Positions 1 to 8,326 of a stretch of DNA of 64,000 nt are shown here, piece after piece. The DNA comes from Prostheceraeus crozeri (Eukaryota > Platyhelminthes > Polycladida > Euryleptidae). Location of the stretch: positions 1-64,000 of the forward strand of contig CAJQUW010009247.1 of NCBI GenBank assembly GCA_907163375.1, in the 5' to 3' direction. The position numbers and the translations under genes were made by a program. Below the pieces are notes generated by a model, which was not told the DNA's origin, did no database searches, and saw only the letters and a program-made list of their open reading frames with translations. Positions within the stretch are counted from its first letter, which is position 1; the number at the start of each line of letters is the position of its first letter.

Positions 1-3000
1 GAATGCGACGATCGGCAATGTGCTGACTGTGGACACATCTTCACGAGGAAGCGTGATCTCATCCGATACATCAAGCGAGGTGTTTGTAGACCTAAGCCGG
101 CATCAATCTCCGAAGGTAGGGATGATTCTGTTAACGATGTCTCCTTTTCTTGCGATTTATGCATTCAGTCTTTCGAGACACGTTTTGAACTATCTTCGCA
201 CAGACTTCAAGATACACACACGAACGATACCTACACCAACGGTACCTCCTCTATCCGACTCACTGAGGTGTCCATAAATAATTTAGTGAGGAACTACCAG
301 ATGGACTCCTCAGAAACCATTGCTAACTTTGAGGAATGGTTTCATCAAAATTCATCATTGATAGAAGCGCTCTTCAACAATTTAGACAATTTTAGAATGA
401 AGGCGCTCATCTATCTTAAAATAAAATATGTAAAAATCGACCACCATACTGGACAAATAATAGAGAGGTTGGAGTTTCACATACCCTCCTCTCCTGCAAC
501 CGAAGTTGTAGACTGTGAGTCTTGGATAAATTTTCATATCCAAGGGTTAAAATTAAATATAGATAAATTTAACGAGCGTGATAGTGGACTCGTTTTTGAT
601 GGTATTGAGACCGCCATGATTAAAATCAGTTTATTAGGAAATCATAGTGGTCGAGGCTCCTTTAAACTTCCGAAAAATTTAAGAAATAAAGCAGCAGTCA
701 TTTCTGTAGATTGCGAATCGCAATGTTTTAAGTATGCCGTCCTCTCCATTCTCCACTATAATGATGTGCAGAATAGTCGATACCGCAAGAGTAAGTATCA
801 ACAGTGGGAGAATGAATTAAACTTCGATGACTGTAATAGTGACGATATGAAAATTAAAGATATAGAAAAATTTGAAAAATTGAACAACATCAAAATAGTT
901 CTCCATGTTTGGGAAAAGGGATTGAAGGGTGTGCGCTACAACTCGCGTTCGAGTTGTTATGAACGTACAGTAAACCTGTTATTAGTAAAACAGGATGATA
1001 GTGAGGAATGGCACTACTGCGGTATTCCCAAAATCTCTCGCTTATACCACCACTTAGAAAACTCTAGTAGAGAGTTATATTACTGCGACAGATGTATTCG
1101 CCACTTTAGGAGGAAAACTAAATTTGAAACTCATTACGAATGGTGTAAGCGAGGTAAACTGCAAATGGAGCGCATGCCCAAAGATAAGGAGTTTTCATAT
1201 AGAGAGAATGGTGATGAACTAAGTCCTCTTCGTGTCATCTATGCTGACATCGAATGTTATATCGATGATAACATCCATCGACCAGCAGCCATTTCCTGCT
1301 ATGAAGTATGGCATGATCACTTTAGGAGTAGGCAAAATAAAATGCGCGTCTGGCAAGGTGAGGATTGTATTTACCAATTCCTACAATTCCTCGAACAGGC
1401 TGTAAAATTTCAACAAAAACATGATGGTGAACTCTATCGCAGATCATTGCATATGACAGCAGATGATCAAGCAAAATTTGATAGTTGCAACATTTGCCCC
1501 AAATGTAGGAAAACATTTGACGATGATAAGATTAAGAAAGTGCGCGACCATGATCACATCAATGGTAAATTTAGAAACGCACTCTGTTCAAAATGCAATT
1601 TTTCACTTAGGATGAAACGGCGTACATTACCAGTCATTTTCCATAATTTCAAGGGCTACGACAACCATATGATAATAAAAGGAGGTTTAGGTCAAATGAA
1701 AGAGTGGAAGCTTGATGTAATAGCACAAACGAGAGAGAAGTTTAGGGCCATGACAGCAAAAGTGCCTGTCGATAAAACTAAAGAAAATAAGACGGTCTAT
1801 TTTGATATAAAATTTTTAGATTCCTACCAATTTATGACTGCATCACTGGCCTCTCTCGTGCAAAATCTAAAGTCTCTTCCACTAACACAAAATCTTAAGA
1901 AACAATACCCAAATCTAACCGATGAAGTCATCACACGGAAAGGAGTCTTTCCATATGCATATTTTGATGCGATTAGTAAACTCGGCGAGACTTCTCTTCC
2001 GCCCATAGATAAATTTAAAAATGATTTGACCGGCGCAGAATGTAAGACCGAAGATTATGATCATGCACAAGATGCATGGATAAAATTTGACTGCCATACA
2101 TTTGGTGAATATATGATTGCCTACCTTAAGTTAGATGTATTTTTGCTGGCTGATGTATTTCAGGAGTTTCGACGAGTGGCATTAGAAGAAGATAAGTTAG
2201 ATCCCGTCCACTTTGTCAGTCTGCCAGCCATGTCATTTAAGTCTGCTTTTAAAATGACTGGTGAGACCATTCATCTCTTACAAGATCCAGAGATGTATAA
2301 TTTATTTGAGCGAGGAATTCGCGGTGGTCTCACATTTGTAAATAAACATAGGTTAAAATCTGAAACAGTAGGCAATGACCAGACTCATCTGAAGTATTAT
2401 GACGAAAATAATTTGTATGGTAGTTCATTATCCAAACCGCTACCTCACTCTGAGTTTAGCTGGTTAGATGATAGTGATATTCAACATTTCTCCAACCCTT
2501 CTAACATACTAGCAATTCCAGATGAAGGTGATTGGGGATATTATTTTGAGATAGATCTAATCTATCCAAATAATATTAAACATAAAACCGTAGATTTTCC
2601 ACTCGCACCCGAATCAGGTGAAGTGAGTAAAGATATGTTTTCCGACTTTATGAAACAATTTCATAAAGATTTAGAATCATGTGGACAACCCGACTATAAG
2701 CCTTGTCGCAAACTTTTACTCACCCAGTATGATAAAGAAAACTATCTAGTCCACTTTAGCATCTTAAAATTTTATTTAGAAATGGGTATGATTTTAAAAA
2801 GAGTTCACCGCATTATTAAATTTAGACAGAAAGCCTTCCTCAAGCCATATATTGATAGCAACAGCCAGAAACGTGCACTAGCCCAAAATAACTTTGAAAA
2901 AGATTTTTATAAATATAAGAACAACAGTCTATTTGGTAAGACGATGGAGGATGTTAGAAAGCGCGTAAACTACAAACTAGTTAATGATGATCAAAAGTAT

Positions 3001-3750
3001 CACAAATTGACCTCATCACCTCTATTCATCGATAGAGACATTATCGATGAGGACCTTATAGGTGTTAAAATGATAAAATCTGAAGTTGAGTTGTGCAAAC
3101 CCATCTATATTGGTCAAGCTGTACTAGATTATTCTAAGCTTGAAATGTACCAACTCTTTTATAAAATACTAAAACCATGTCCTCTCGTAAAAGAGGTTCG
3201 TTTGTTGGGTGGTGATACAGATAGTTTCTTCTTAGGTATTACCACTCAAAAAGATTTAAATTTCAATGAAGTAGGAAAATCTTTAGAAATATATTTTGAT
3301 ACATCAAATTATCCTGCTGATCATCCACTCTACTCCATCAAAAATAAGGCAAAACTTGGCTGCTTTAAGGATGAGACAGCAGGGAAGGAAATAGATGAAA
3401 TGATTCTCCTCCGTCCAAAAATGTATTCTATGAAATTAAAGGATAGTGATGATAGCATTAAGCGCGCTAAAGGCATATCAAAATCCATTGTGCAAAATAT
3501 GAAACATAAGAATTTCAGGAAAGCCTATAGAAATAAAAATATAACGTTGGTCAATATGACAATCTTAAAATCTAAGTCGCATGAGATCAAAACTCATACT
3601 TTTAGGAAACGGGCGCTTTCAGCATGGGAGGATAAGAGGTGCTGGTTAGAACACAACATATCTCTTCCACATGGACATCCTGACACAAACATACCACCAC
3701 CCAAAAGAATTAAACTCACACTACCACATTCAGGAGACGTCTTAGCATAA
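1..3750 (+). CDS. polB: Polinton/adintovirus-type family B DNA polymerase, 5' end outside window
   Basis: Replicative DNA polymerase of a Polinton/Maverick element, expected to be protein-primed with 3'-5' proofreading. The frame is open from base 1 to the stop at 3748-3750 (at least 1249 residues), so the ATG at 301 is probably internal. The first 100 codons contain two zinc-finger-like motifs: a C-x2-C...C version with the usual His replaced by Tyr (about 19-87), and a C2H2 version (about 154-216). A further CxxC...H...C finger lies near 1081-1150. Exo I is ADIEC (about 1244-1258). An endonuclease-VII-like zinc motif with CxxC, RDHDHINGKFR and CSKCN spans about 1494-1600. Exo II is HNFKGYDNHM and Exo III is YLKLDVFLLAD. 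Polymerase motif A is YDENNLYGSS (about 2398-2427), motif B KNNSLFGKTM (about 2920-2950), motif C GGDTDSFF (about 3208-3231), and the late RPKMYS motif is near 3412. No frame break is seen. Polinton family placement is confident; exact boundaries of the domains are by eye. Confidence 0.95.
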   Translation, partial: ECDDRQCADCGHIFTRKRDLIRYIKRGVCRPKPASISEGRDDSVNDVSFSCDLCIQSFETRFELSSHRLQDTHTNDTYTNGTSSIRLTEVSINNLVRNYQMDSSETIANFEEWFHQNSSLIEALFNNLDNFRMKALIYLKIKYVKIDHHTGQIIERLEFHIPSSPATEVVDCESWINFHIQGLKLNIDKFNERDSGLVFDGIETAMIKISLLGNHSGRGSFKLPKNLRNKAAVISVDCESQCFKYAVLSILHYNDVQNSRYRKSKYQQWENELNFDDCNSDDMKIKDIEKFEKLNNIKIVLHVWEKGLKGVRYNSRSSCYERTVNLLLVKQDDSEEWHYCGIPKISRLYHHLENSSRELYYCDRCIRHFRRKTKFETHYEWCKRGKLQMERMPKDKEFSYRENGDELSPLRVIYADIECYIDDNIHRPAAISCYEVWHDHFRSRQNKMRVWQGEDCIYQFLQFLEQAVKFQQKHDGELYRRSLHMTADDQAKFDSCNICPKCRKTFDDDKIKKVRDHDHINGKFRNALCSKCNFSLRMKRRTLPVIFHNFKGYDNHMIIKGGLGQMKEWKLDVIAQTREKFRAMTAKVPVDKTKENKTVYFDIKFLDSYQFMTASLASLVQNLKSLPLTQNLKKQYPNLTDEVITRKGVFPYAYFDAISKLGETSLPPIDKFKNDLTGAECKTEDYDHAQDAWIKFDCHTFGEYMIAYLKLDVFLLADVFQEFRRVALEEDKLDPVHFVSLPAMSFKSAFKMTGETIHLLQDPEMYNLFERGIRGGLTFVNKHRLKSETVGNDQTHLKYYDENNLYGSSLSKPLPHSEFSWLDDSDIQHFSNPSNILAIPDEGDWGYYFEIDLIYPNNIKHKTVDFPLAPESGEVSKDMFSDFMKQFHKDLESCGQPDYKPCRKLLLTQYDKENYLVHFSILKFYLEMGMILKRVHRIIKFRQKAFLKPYIDSNSQKRALAQNNFEKDFYKYKNNSLFGKTMEDVRKRVNYKLVNDDQKYHKLTSSPLFIDRDIIDEDLIGVKMIKSEVELCKPIYIGQAVLDYSKLEMYQLFYKILKPCPLVKEVRLLGGDTDSFFLGITTQKDLNFNEVGKSLEIYFDTSNYPADHPLYSIKNKAKLGCFKDETAGKEIDEMILLRPKMYSMKLKDSDDSIKRAKGISKSIVQNMKHKNFRKAYRNKNITLVNMTILKSKSHEIKTHTFRKRALSAWEDKRCWLEHNISLPHGHPDTNIPPPKRIKLTLPHSGDVLA

Positions 3751-4055
3751 TCATCCTTAACTTAGTATTTTGATGTTGATTTCTGTAGATAAACATTGTT
3801 GTTTTATGTATCGCATGAGATTGTTTTTTCCTTGTGAATATGTGTCCACATCTGTACATTCCCCATGTGATGACTTTTCCACTGAAAGACATTTTTCATA
3901 TCCCTGTATATTTCCACCCTTCACGAAGTAAAAAGACTTTTTGTATATAACAATGTTTATTGAAGTGCGCTCATGTATATATTTTCAGTGGATGTTGTAT
4001 AAAGTCTATTGCTTCACATTCATGTACATATTTCAATAAACATATCACAATGACT
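3751..4055. other. Convergent intergenic region with poly(A) signals on both strands
   Basis: No ORF is seen here. AATAAA on the plus strand near 4034 would serve the polymerase gene. AATAAA on the minus strand near 3957-3962 would serve the convergent virion-gene block. The two signals sit in related sequence in opposite orientation (TTTATTGAAGTG versus TTTCAATAAACAT), so transcripts of both strands could form a hairpin at the 3' end. Confidence 0.5.
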
Positions 4056-4598
4056 TCACTTTGTTTTCCGAAACACTAACGTTATGAGGGATTTAGTATC
4101 TTTCACATGGATGCACTCTTGTAAACCATTGGTAATTTTGATAGCAATAGAGGGTATAGTTTGTTTGACGACGGGATGATAGAAAATAGATTCAAACGTC
4201 TTCTCGACTATTCCATATGAAGCGTCCTTATCATGAATGAAATCACGTAAAATGTATTCTTTTTTCTCACCAACAGAAATAGGTAGAATCAAATCACTTT
4301 GAATGTAAAGGTGCTGTTCATGTTTATCAAGTGTCATTGGTGTTTCTATACCAATCGTATGCGCAGCAGCAAACACTGTTTGTAGCATTGAAAAACCAAA
4401 GAGTTTTTTCAAATTTTTACTCAATTGACATTGAATGTCATCACCCAGTTTCAGAACAACGCGTTGATTTTCAATTGAAAACGAAATGTGGTGTGTCTTT
4501 ACATCATATTTACTTTTCATCACATGCTTCAACTTCTGTTGTATATAAGGATTTACTACATGAATGAAGCTTTCAACTGTATGATATAGACGCGGCAT
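4056..4598 (-). CDS. C-terminal half of conserved Polinton virion protein, copy A
   Basis: About 180 residues from the ATG at 4596-4598, chosen because its paralog (5616-6116) starts with the same MPR(L/I) sequence. The frame is open further up, to the stop at 4710-4712 that ends the N-terminal half. The end has the layout typical of the C-terminal part of a widespread Polinton virion protein: an LYIQSDLILPISVG-like strand, a central EKTF...FYHPV segment and a closing beta strand SLITLVFRK. In other Polintons I recall these two halves as one polypeptide of about 430-450 residues (from memory, not checked). Here the halves are separate ORFs in the same frame. Role inferred as a penton- or fibre-like minor virion component; this is not shown by any catalytic motif. 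Confidence 0.6.
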   Translation of the reverse strand: MPRLYHTVESFIHVVNPYIQQKLKHVMKSKYDVKTHHISFSIENQRVVLKLGDDIQCQLSKNLKKLFGFSMLQTVFAAAHTIGIETPMTLDKHEQHLYIQSDLILPISVGEKKEYILRDFIHDKDASYGIVEKTFESIFYHPVVKQTIPSIAIKITNGLQECIHVKDTKSLITLVFRKTK

Positions 4599-4709
4599 TA
4601 TATTGATAGCAACTTTAGATTCTTCATAAGACTGGTAAATTTTCTTGATGCGATCGCCATAGATGTCCACCCACCATTCATCATTAACTGAATCAGCTTT
4701 AGTGTGATA

Positions 4710-5576
4710 TTAATGAGAAGCATACACCACACCGCTTCCAATAATAGGTGTATAATGTTTTACAAAATGACGCAAGGTTGGAGAGAAATAAACTGTAAGT
4801 TTGTCATTATATTTCTGAATAACCAACTTATTTTTGTCCGCCATAATTTTTTCTCCATACTTCTTACCCACAGTCTCATTCCATCGTTTTACTAACTCAA
4901 TAAGTGATAAAGGTTGAACACCACGCTTTTTCAAAATGATGCGTTCTTCGCATTCTACAACATCTTCATCAAATATTTTAAATCTATAATGAAATTTGTT
5001 GATTCGATTTGAATAAACTTTTCTAACATTTGCAGTAGCAATTGACGTTAGATGTAGTCCATGGCCAAAACCAAGATGCGGATAGAATTCACTATCCAAC
5101 CTCAGCGTAAGACCTTTAGTAAAAGAATGAAAGCGGAGGAACTGTCTCCCACTCCAATGATAGATAGCAAACTCATAAGCTTTCTGATTTTTATTCTTCA
5201 TGATGGAAGTATTACCACTGTTGAATGCCTTAATAATTTTCTCATTCCCAAATGGCTCATAAGAATCTGATTTTATCTGAATCCATTCATAGTTCCATTT
5301 TCCATCTGATGTTAAATTGTATGGGAAGTGGAATGCATTATTCATCGTTATTCCATCATGGGTGCGAGGAGTCAATATCATTTCTTCCAAATCATTCACA
5401 TTCTGAATATTGCTATCATAGCAAATACTAGAAACGCCAACCTCCCATTCACCTTCTAAATGCAGTGGCCGATTTAATTCTACTCGATAGTCTGATGGTT
5501 TATTTTTGGGAAATTTATTCATAGAAGCATTACTGGGCAAGTAGATTAGAAACGAGTCCTTATTTTCACTTTCCAT
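4710..5576 (-). CDS. N-terminal half of conserved Polinton virion protein, copy A
   Basis: About 288 residues from the ATG at 5574-5576. An in-frame ATG at 5604-5606 would add ten residues, but the downstream ATG places the ATGCAAA motif (5610-5616) at the spacing seen for other genes of the block. The N-terminus carries the Polinton signature FLIYLPSNASMNKFPKN followed by a GEWEVGVSSICYD strand. This signature marks a widespread but functionally poorly defined virion protein (penton/fibre-like by inference). The ORF ends at 4710-4712. The following C-terminal half is in the same frame, 111 nt downstream. Confidence 0.65.
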   Translation of the reverse strand: MESENKDSFLIYLPSNASMNKFPKNKPSDYRVELNRPLHLEGEWEVGVSSICYDSNIQNVNDLEEMILTPRTHDGITMNNAFHFPYNLTSDGKWNYEWIQIKSDSYEPFGNEKIIKAFNSGNTSIMKNKNQKAYEFAIYHWSGRQFLRFHSFTKGLTLRLDSEFYPHLGFGHGLHLTSIATANVRKVYSNRINKFHYRFKIFDEDVVECEERIILKKRGVQPLSLIELVKRWNETVGKKYGEKIMADKNKLVIQKYNDKLTVYFSPTLRHFVKHYTPIIGSGVVYASH

Positions 5577-5615
5577 ATTATTCACATTGGAAAAATATAA
5601 TAGCATACTTTTGCA

Positions 5616-6116
5616 TTAACTCTTCATTCGGAAATGGAGTGTAATACTTGTCACAGCATCTTTATGAAAAGGAATCAACGCACCAGCATCATCATAAATG
5701 GCAATATCAATTTGTGGGATGTAGTTTGATTTCAGCTTTGTATAATGCACTTTCTTGAAAGTATGCTCAGATAAAATACTGCAGCTTTTTGGCTGGTATG
5801 GTATCATTGCTAGCAATGGAGCTTCAACATCTCCCACACGTACATCTTCACCAATATTGGAATATATCTGAAAATAGTTAATACGACGCGATAGCGACAT
5901 GTCTGCGCTAGCTTTGGTTACAGTACCACTTTTAAAGATATTTTGGTCAAAACCCAAAATGTCCATTAGAGTTTTATCCATAATTAGTTCAATACCTTTT
6001 CCATTTATAGTGAGAGACAAAGTACCTTCTTTTTCAGAAAATGAAATATGTTGCTCATTAATCACTTCATTTAAATAATCTACAACCAATTTAACCGAAG
6101 TAATAATGCGAGGCAT
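5616..6116 (-). CDS. C-terminal half of conserved Polinton virion protein, copy B
   Basis: About 166 residues from the ATG at 6114-6116, which lies only 12 nt beyond the in-frame stop of the N-terminal half at 6129-6131. The C-terminal pattern is clear: RRINYFQIYSNIGED, VGDVEAPLLAMIPY and the final SITLHFRMKS strand. It matches the C-terminal portion of the Polinton penton/fibre-like protein and is paralogous to 4056-4598. Role in the particle is inferred from family context only. Confidence 0.65.
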   Translation of the reverse strand: MPRIITSVKLVVDYLNEVINEQHISFSEKEGTLSLTINGKGIELIMDKTLMDILGFDQNIFKSGTVTKASADMSLSRRINYFQIYSNIGEDVRVGDVEAPLLAMIPYQPKSCSILSEHTFKKVHYTKLKSNYIPQIDIAIYDDAGALIPFHKDAVTSITLHFRMKS

Positions 6117-6128
6117 CAACACTCTTGT

Positions 6129-7013
6129 TTAATGTAAGAAACCACCAAAAGGCTCTACACACTTTCTGTATAAAGATACGGCCCATTCTGTATCAAATTG
6201 ATTTGGCCTTTCACATGGTAAATGTTGCATATCAGATTTTCCATGAACAGCTGCAGAACGATGTCGTAAGAACTGATGAAAATCTTTTGAACAAACTAAT
6301 ACTAGATCATCATCATTTAATTTGCTTATTGCAATATGATTAGATGATTTGATATAAGTCAATGTTGCCACTTGTTTACCATCAACTCGAAGGAGATAAT
6401 TAAATTTCTTCAATAATGTTTCAGGAGTCATGTTTGTCTTTCTTGGCTTAATCACAATCTTCTTCACCAACGTCTTCTCATTTCTTGGAATAACACCTAC
6501 ATAATAAGCTTCCTCTCGATATATTAACTGTTTATGACCACTTATGTGGTAATTAACGTTAAAATTATCATAGCTTGTTAAGGCGCTAGCGAGGTAGCCT
6601 AAATCATTTCTTAAACTTGGACTTAAACCAACAATCCAATCTTTCTCAACTACATGATGTACATAATTATAATCATCATTGTGTGGAGTAAATTGGACAA
6701 TATGTTTACACGCTTTATTCAAGAAATCATATATAAACTTTTTACATGATAAGAGATCTTTCTTTGACCACTGTGGAATGTATACTCGGCACCCCTTTTC
6801 ACATTGGTAAGCAGCTGTACGCCTTATATTAATAGTCATCACCTCATGATCAAAAGTATAGACACAGTTGCTATAAACAAGTTGAGTGACACCCACTTCC
6901 CAATTTCCATTTAGCTGTTGTACATGATCAATGGGAGTAGAAAAGAGTGCAGCTCGATTACTAGTAAATCTCTTTGTAGCCGCATTGCTAAGCAAAATAT
7001 GATAAAACGACAT
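6129..7013 (-). CDS. N-terminal half of conserved Polinton virion protein, copy B
   Basis: About 294 residues from the ATG at 7011-7013; earlier in-frame starts would be non-ATG. The N-terminus MSFYHILLSNAATKRF and the strand NGNWEVGVTQLVYSN align with the signature of copy A (4710-5576), so the two are tandem duplicates that have diverged strongly. The stop at 6129-6131 is followed in the same frame by the C-terminal half. An ATGCAAA motif lies 22 nt upstream of the ATG. Confidence 0.65.
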   Translation of the reverse strand: MSFYHILLSNAATKRFTSNRAALFSTPIDHVQQLNGNWEVGVTQLVYSNCVYTFDHEVMTINIRRTAAYQCEKGCRVYIPQWSKKDLLSCKKFIYDFLNKACKHIVQFTPHNDDYNYVHHVVEKDWIVGLSPSLRNDLGYLASALTSYDNFNVNYHISGHKQLIYREEAYYVGVIPRNEKTLVKKIVIKPRKTNMTPETLLKKFNYLLRVDGKQVATLTYIKSSNHIAISKLNDDDLVLVCSKDFHQFLRHRSAAVHGKSDMQHLPCERPNQFDTEWAVSLYRKCVEPFGGFLH

Positions 7014-7048
7014 TTTTATATTGCTAATCTGCAACTTTGCATAACATC
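7014..7048. promoter_or_regulatory. 35-bp divergent intergenic spacer with ATGCAAA motif
   Basis: This spacer separates the minus-strand virion block (ATG at 7013) from the plus-strand cassette (ATG at 7049), so any promoter here must be bidirectional or lie in the flanking genes. Minus-strand ATGCAAAGTTG occupies 7032-7042, and a short A/T run (ATATAAAA in minus orientation) lies next to the minus-strand ATG. The motif recurs at 5610, 7393, 10550 and 13157. Confidence 0.4.
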
Positions 7049-7405
7049 ATGAAGACTTGGATTTTGGACTCTCTACAATATATCAGAGTTGATCGTGATG
7101 GAAACGTACATTTCAAAAATTCTCATGGTCATACATCAAGAGGAATTACATTAACATGGCGACAATTTGTCAACCTCAATGATATCATGAGGGATTTGGA
7201 ATATTTTGAAACATTAAGATTCATCTCTTTGGGTGATCAAGTTTGGCTTCAACATTACAGAAATGAAATTCAAATCTACCATTCTCATTCCGCAAACTGT
7301 TTCTCATTTCGCAAATACAATTGGGAGAAGTATAGAAGATATATACATCGCTCCATCATGACATTTATTCGTCGTGAGTTCATCGCCCTACTATGCAAAT
7401 CTTAA
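7049..7405 (+). CDS. Small nucleic-acid-binding-like protein, short paralog
   Basis: 118 residues from ATG 7049. It is paralogous over its whole length to the first 110 residues of the next gene (7428-8078): shared features are a start with W-x-LDSLQ-I, GNV-F, ...R-F..L..IM.DL, a G-x-x-VWL/IWL strand, IQ(I/L)YHS and a closing WEKY(R/K)R-x-(I/V)HRSI helix. I do not recognise a named family. The order of short strands followed by an ITL...F..L..I helix is loosely like PC4/p15 single-stranded-DNA-binding coactivators, which is only a guess. Its last codons contain the ATGCAAAT octamer that precedes the next gene. Confidence 0.6.
   Translation: MKTWILDSLQYIRVDRDGNVHFKNSHGHTSRGITLTWRQFVNLNDIMRDLEYFETLRFISLGDQVWLQHYRNEIQIYHSHSANCFSFRKYNWEKYRRYIHRSIMTFIRREFIALLCKS
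7393..7400 (+). promoter_or_regulatory. ATGCAAAT octamer upstream of 7428 gene
   Basis: The plus-strand octamer ATGCAAAT lies 27 nt before the ATG at 7428 and overlaps the last codons of the preceding ORF. It is in the same orientation and at a similar spacing as the four minus-strand copies upstream of genes at 5576, 7013, 10518 and 13134. Confidence 0.4.
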
Positions 7406-7427
7406 TCAGACATGACTACCACACATC

Positions 7428-8078
7428 ATGAGTTGGAAATTAGATTCCCTACAACGTATTGAAACGGATCATGATCGAAACGTCTATTTCAAAGATTCAA
7501 CTGGAAATGTGAGAAGAGAGTTTGCTTTATCTTATCGTCATTTTCAATCTCTACATCATATCATGAAGGACTTGAAATACTTCTATATGAAAAGACATTC
7601 ACGTATTGGAAATCGCATCTGGCTGCGCGTCAACAATCGGCGAATTCAACTCTATCATTCCCAACTTCATACTAACTTCACATTTCATCAAGGTAGTTGG
7701 GAAAAGTATAAAAGGAAGGTACATCGCTCAATTTACTCATTCTTTCATCATGAAGCGCCATCGCTACACCATCGTCAACATTCTCCGTCGCTTCAGACTC
7801 TACACCAAAATCGATCTCACAACATTACACCAACAGCTTCCAAACAGCAAGTATTACCCGGGCCGTCCTCAAATGTTAGTGGTGAAGATGAACAATTCAC
7901 GAAATCTTCAACTCTTCCCAAATGGGACTGTACAGATTCTCGGCGCCCTTTCTCATTCATCGGCGCAGTCAATGCGCTTAGAGCTACAAAGACTACTACG
8001 TCGGATATGGAAGAGGGAGAGGTGTGTGATGTCGAATCTGACTGTGGACAATATGGTGATCTCTACTCAATTGAGTGA
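7428..8078 (+). CDS. Companion protein of TBP-like gene (long paralog), overlapping frame
   Basis: 216 residues from ATG 7428. Residues 1-110 form the same domain as the 7049-7405 product, ending in SWEKYKRKVHRSI. The rest is a His/Ser/Pro-rich low-complexity tail. This tail overlaps the TBP-like ORF (7750-8295) by 329 nt in another frame, and still keeps a RRPFSFIGAVNALR motif and an acidic C-terminus (DMEEGEVCDVES...YSIE). Both tail motifs recur in the second copy at 62055-62684, where the overlap is also kept. That argues that both frames are translated. Function unknown; location beside a TBP-like protein suggests a role in element transcription. Confidence 0.7.
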   Translation: MSWKLDSLQRIETDHDRNVYFKDSTGNVRREFALSYRHFQSLHHIMKDLKYFYMKRHSRIGNRIWLRVNNRRIQLYHSQLHTNFTFHQGSWEKYKRKVHRSIYSFFHHEAPSLHHRQHSPSLQTLHQNRSHNITPTASKQQVLPGPSSNVSGEDEQFTKSSTLPKWDCTDSRRPFSFIGAVNALRATKTTTSDMEEGEVCDVESDCGQYGDLYSIE

Positions 8079-8295
8079 CAGTCTATCATTTTTGAAGATT
8101 CGTACCAGCAGTTACAGTTTGTGTTATGAACCCGAACTTTTTCCTGCAGCTCTCATTAGTTGTTGGTTACCTGTGCATGTGGCAATCTTTCATAATAGTA
8201 AAGTGATCATTACTGGACTAAAATCTCATGTACAAGCAAATATGATCCTAGACTATCTCATTGAGTATGTACGTACCCAGCGGATTGTAAAATAA
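7750..8295 (+). CDS. TATA-binding-protein-like protein encoded by a Polinton
   Basis: 181 residues from ATG 7750, the length of a TBP core domain. Two direct repeats are visible. Repeat 1 has YYPGRPQMLVVKM, then NLQLFPNGTVQILGALS. Repeat 2 has NLTVDNMVISTQLS, then YEPELFPAALI and VAIFHNSKVIITGLKS. The YEPELFP and (I/L)F-x-x-G/S-K-V-x-x-TG sequences match the corresponding strands of TBP repeats. Three of the four Phe positions that intercalate at the TATA box in TBP appear kept (LF, ELFP, IF); the one in repeat 1 is replaced in GRP. The longer upstream open frame starts with a non-ATG codon and has no TBP similarity. The stop codon lies inside AATAAA (8291-8296). A diverged second copy lies at 62344-62901. 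Homology is by eye and strong in repeat 2; TATA binding itself is inferred. Confidence 0.85.
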   Translation: MKRHRYTIVNILRRFRLYTKIDLTTLHQQLPNSKYYPGRPQMLVVKMNNSRNLQLFPNGTVQILGALSHSSAQSMRLELQRLLRRIWKRERCVMSNLTVDNMVISTQLSDSLSFLKIRTSSYSLCYEPELFPAALISCWLPVHVAIFHNSKVIITGLKSHVQANMILDYLIEYVRTQRIVK

Positions 8296-8326
8296 AAAAC
8301 AATTTTTCCAACATGATGTTTTTATT
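8291..8326. terminator. Back-to-back poly(A) signals embedding both stop codons
   Basis: On the plus strand AATAAA (8291-8296) contains the TAA stop of the TBP-like gene. On the minus strand AATAAA (8326-8321) contains the TAA stop of the protease gene (8322-8324). The two convergent transcription units are therefore separated by only about 26 bp, a virus-like compaction. Confidence 0.55.

Noticed and set aside
20-277. 85-codon plus-strand ORF
   Set aside because: It is an out-of-frame shadow of the polymerase N-terminal zinc-finger region.
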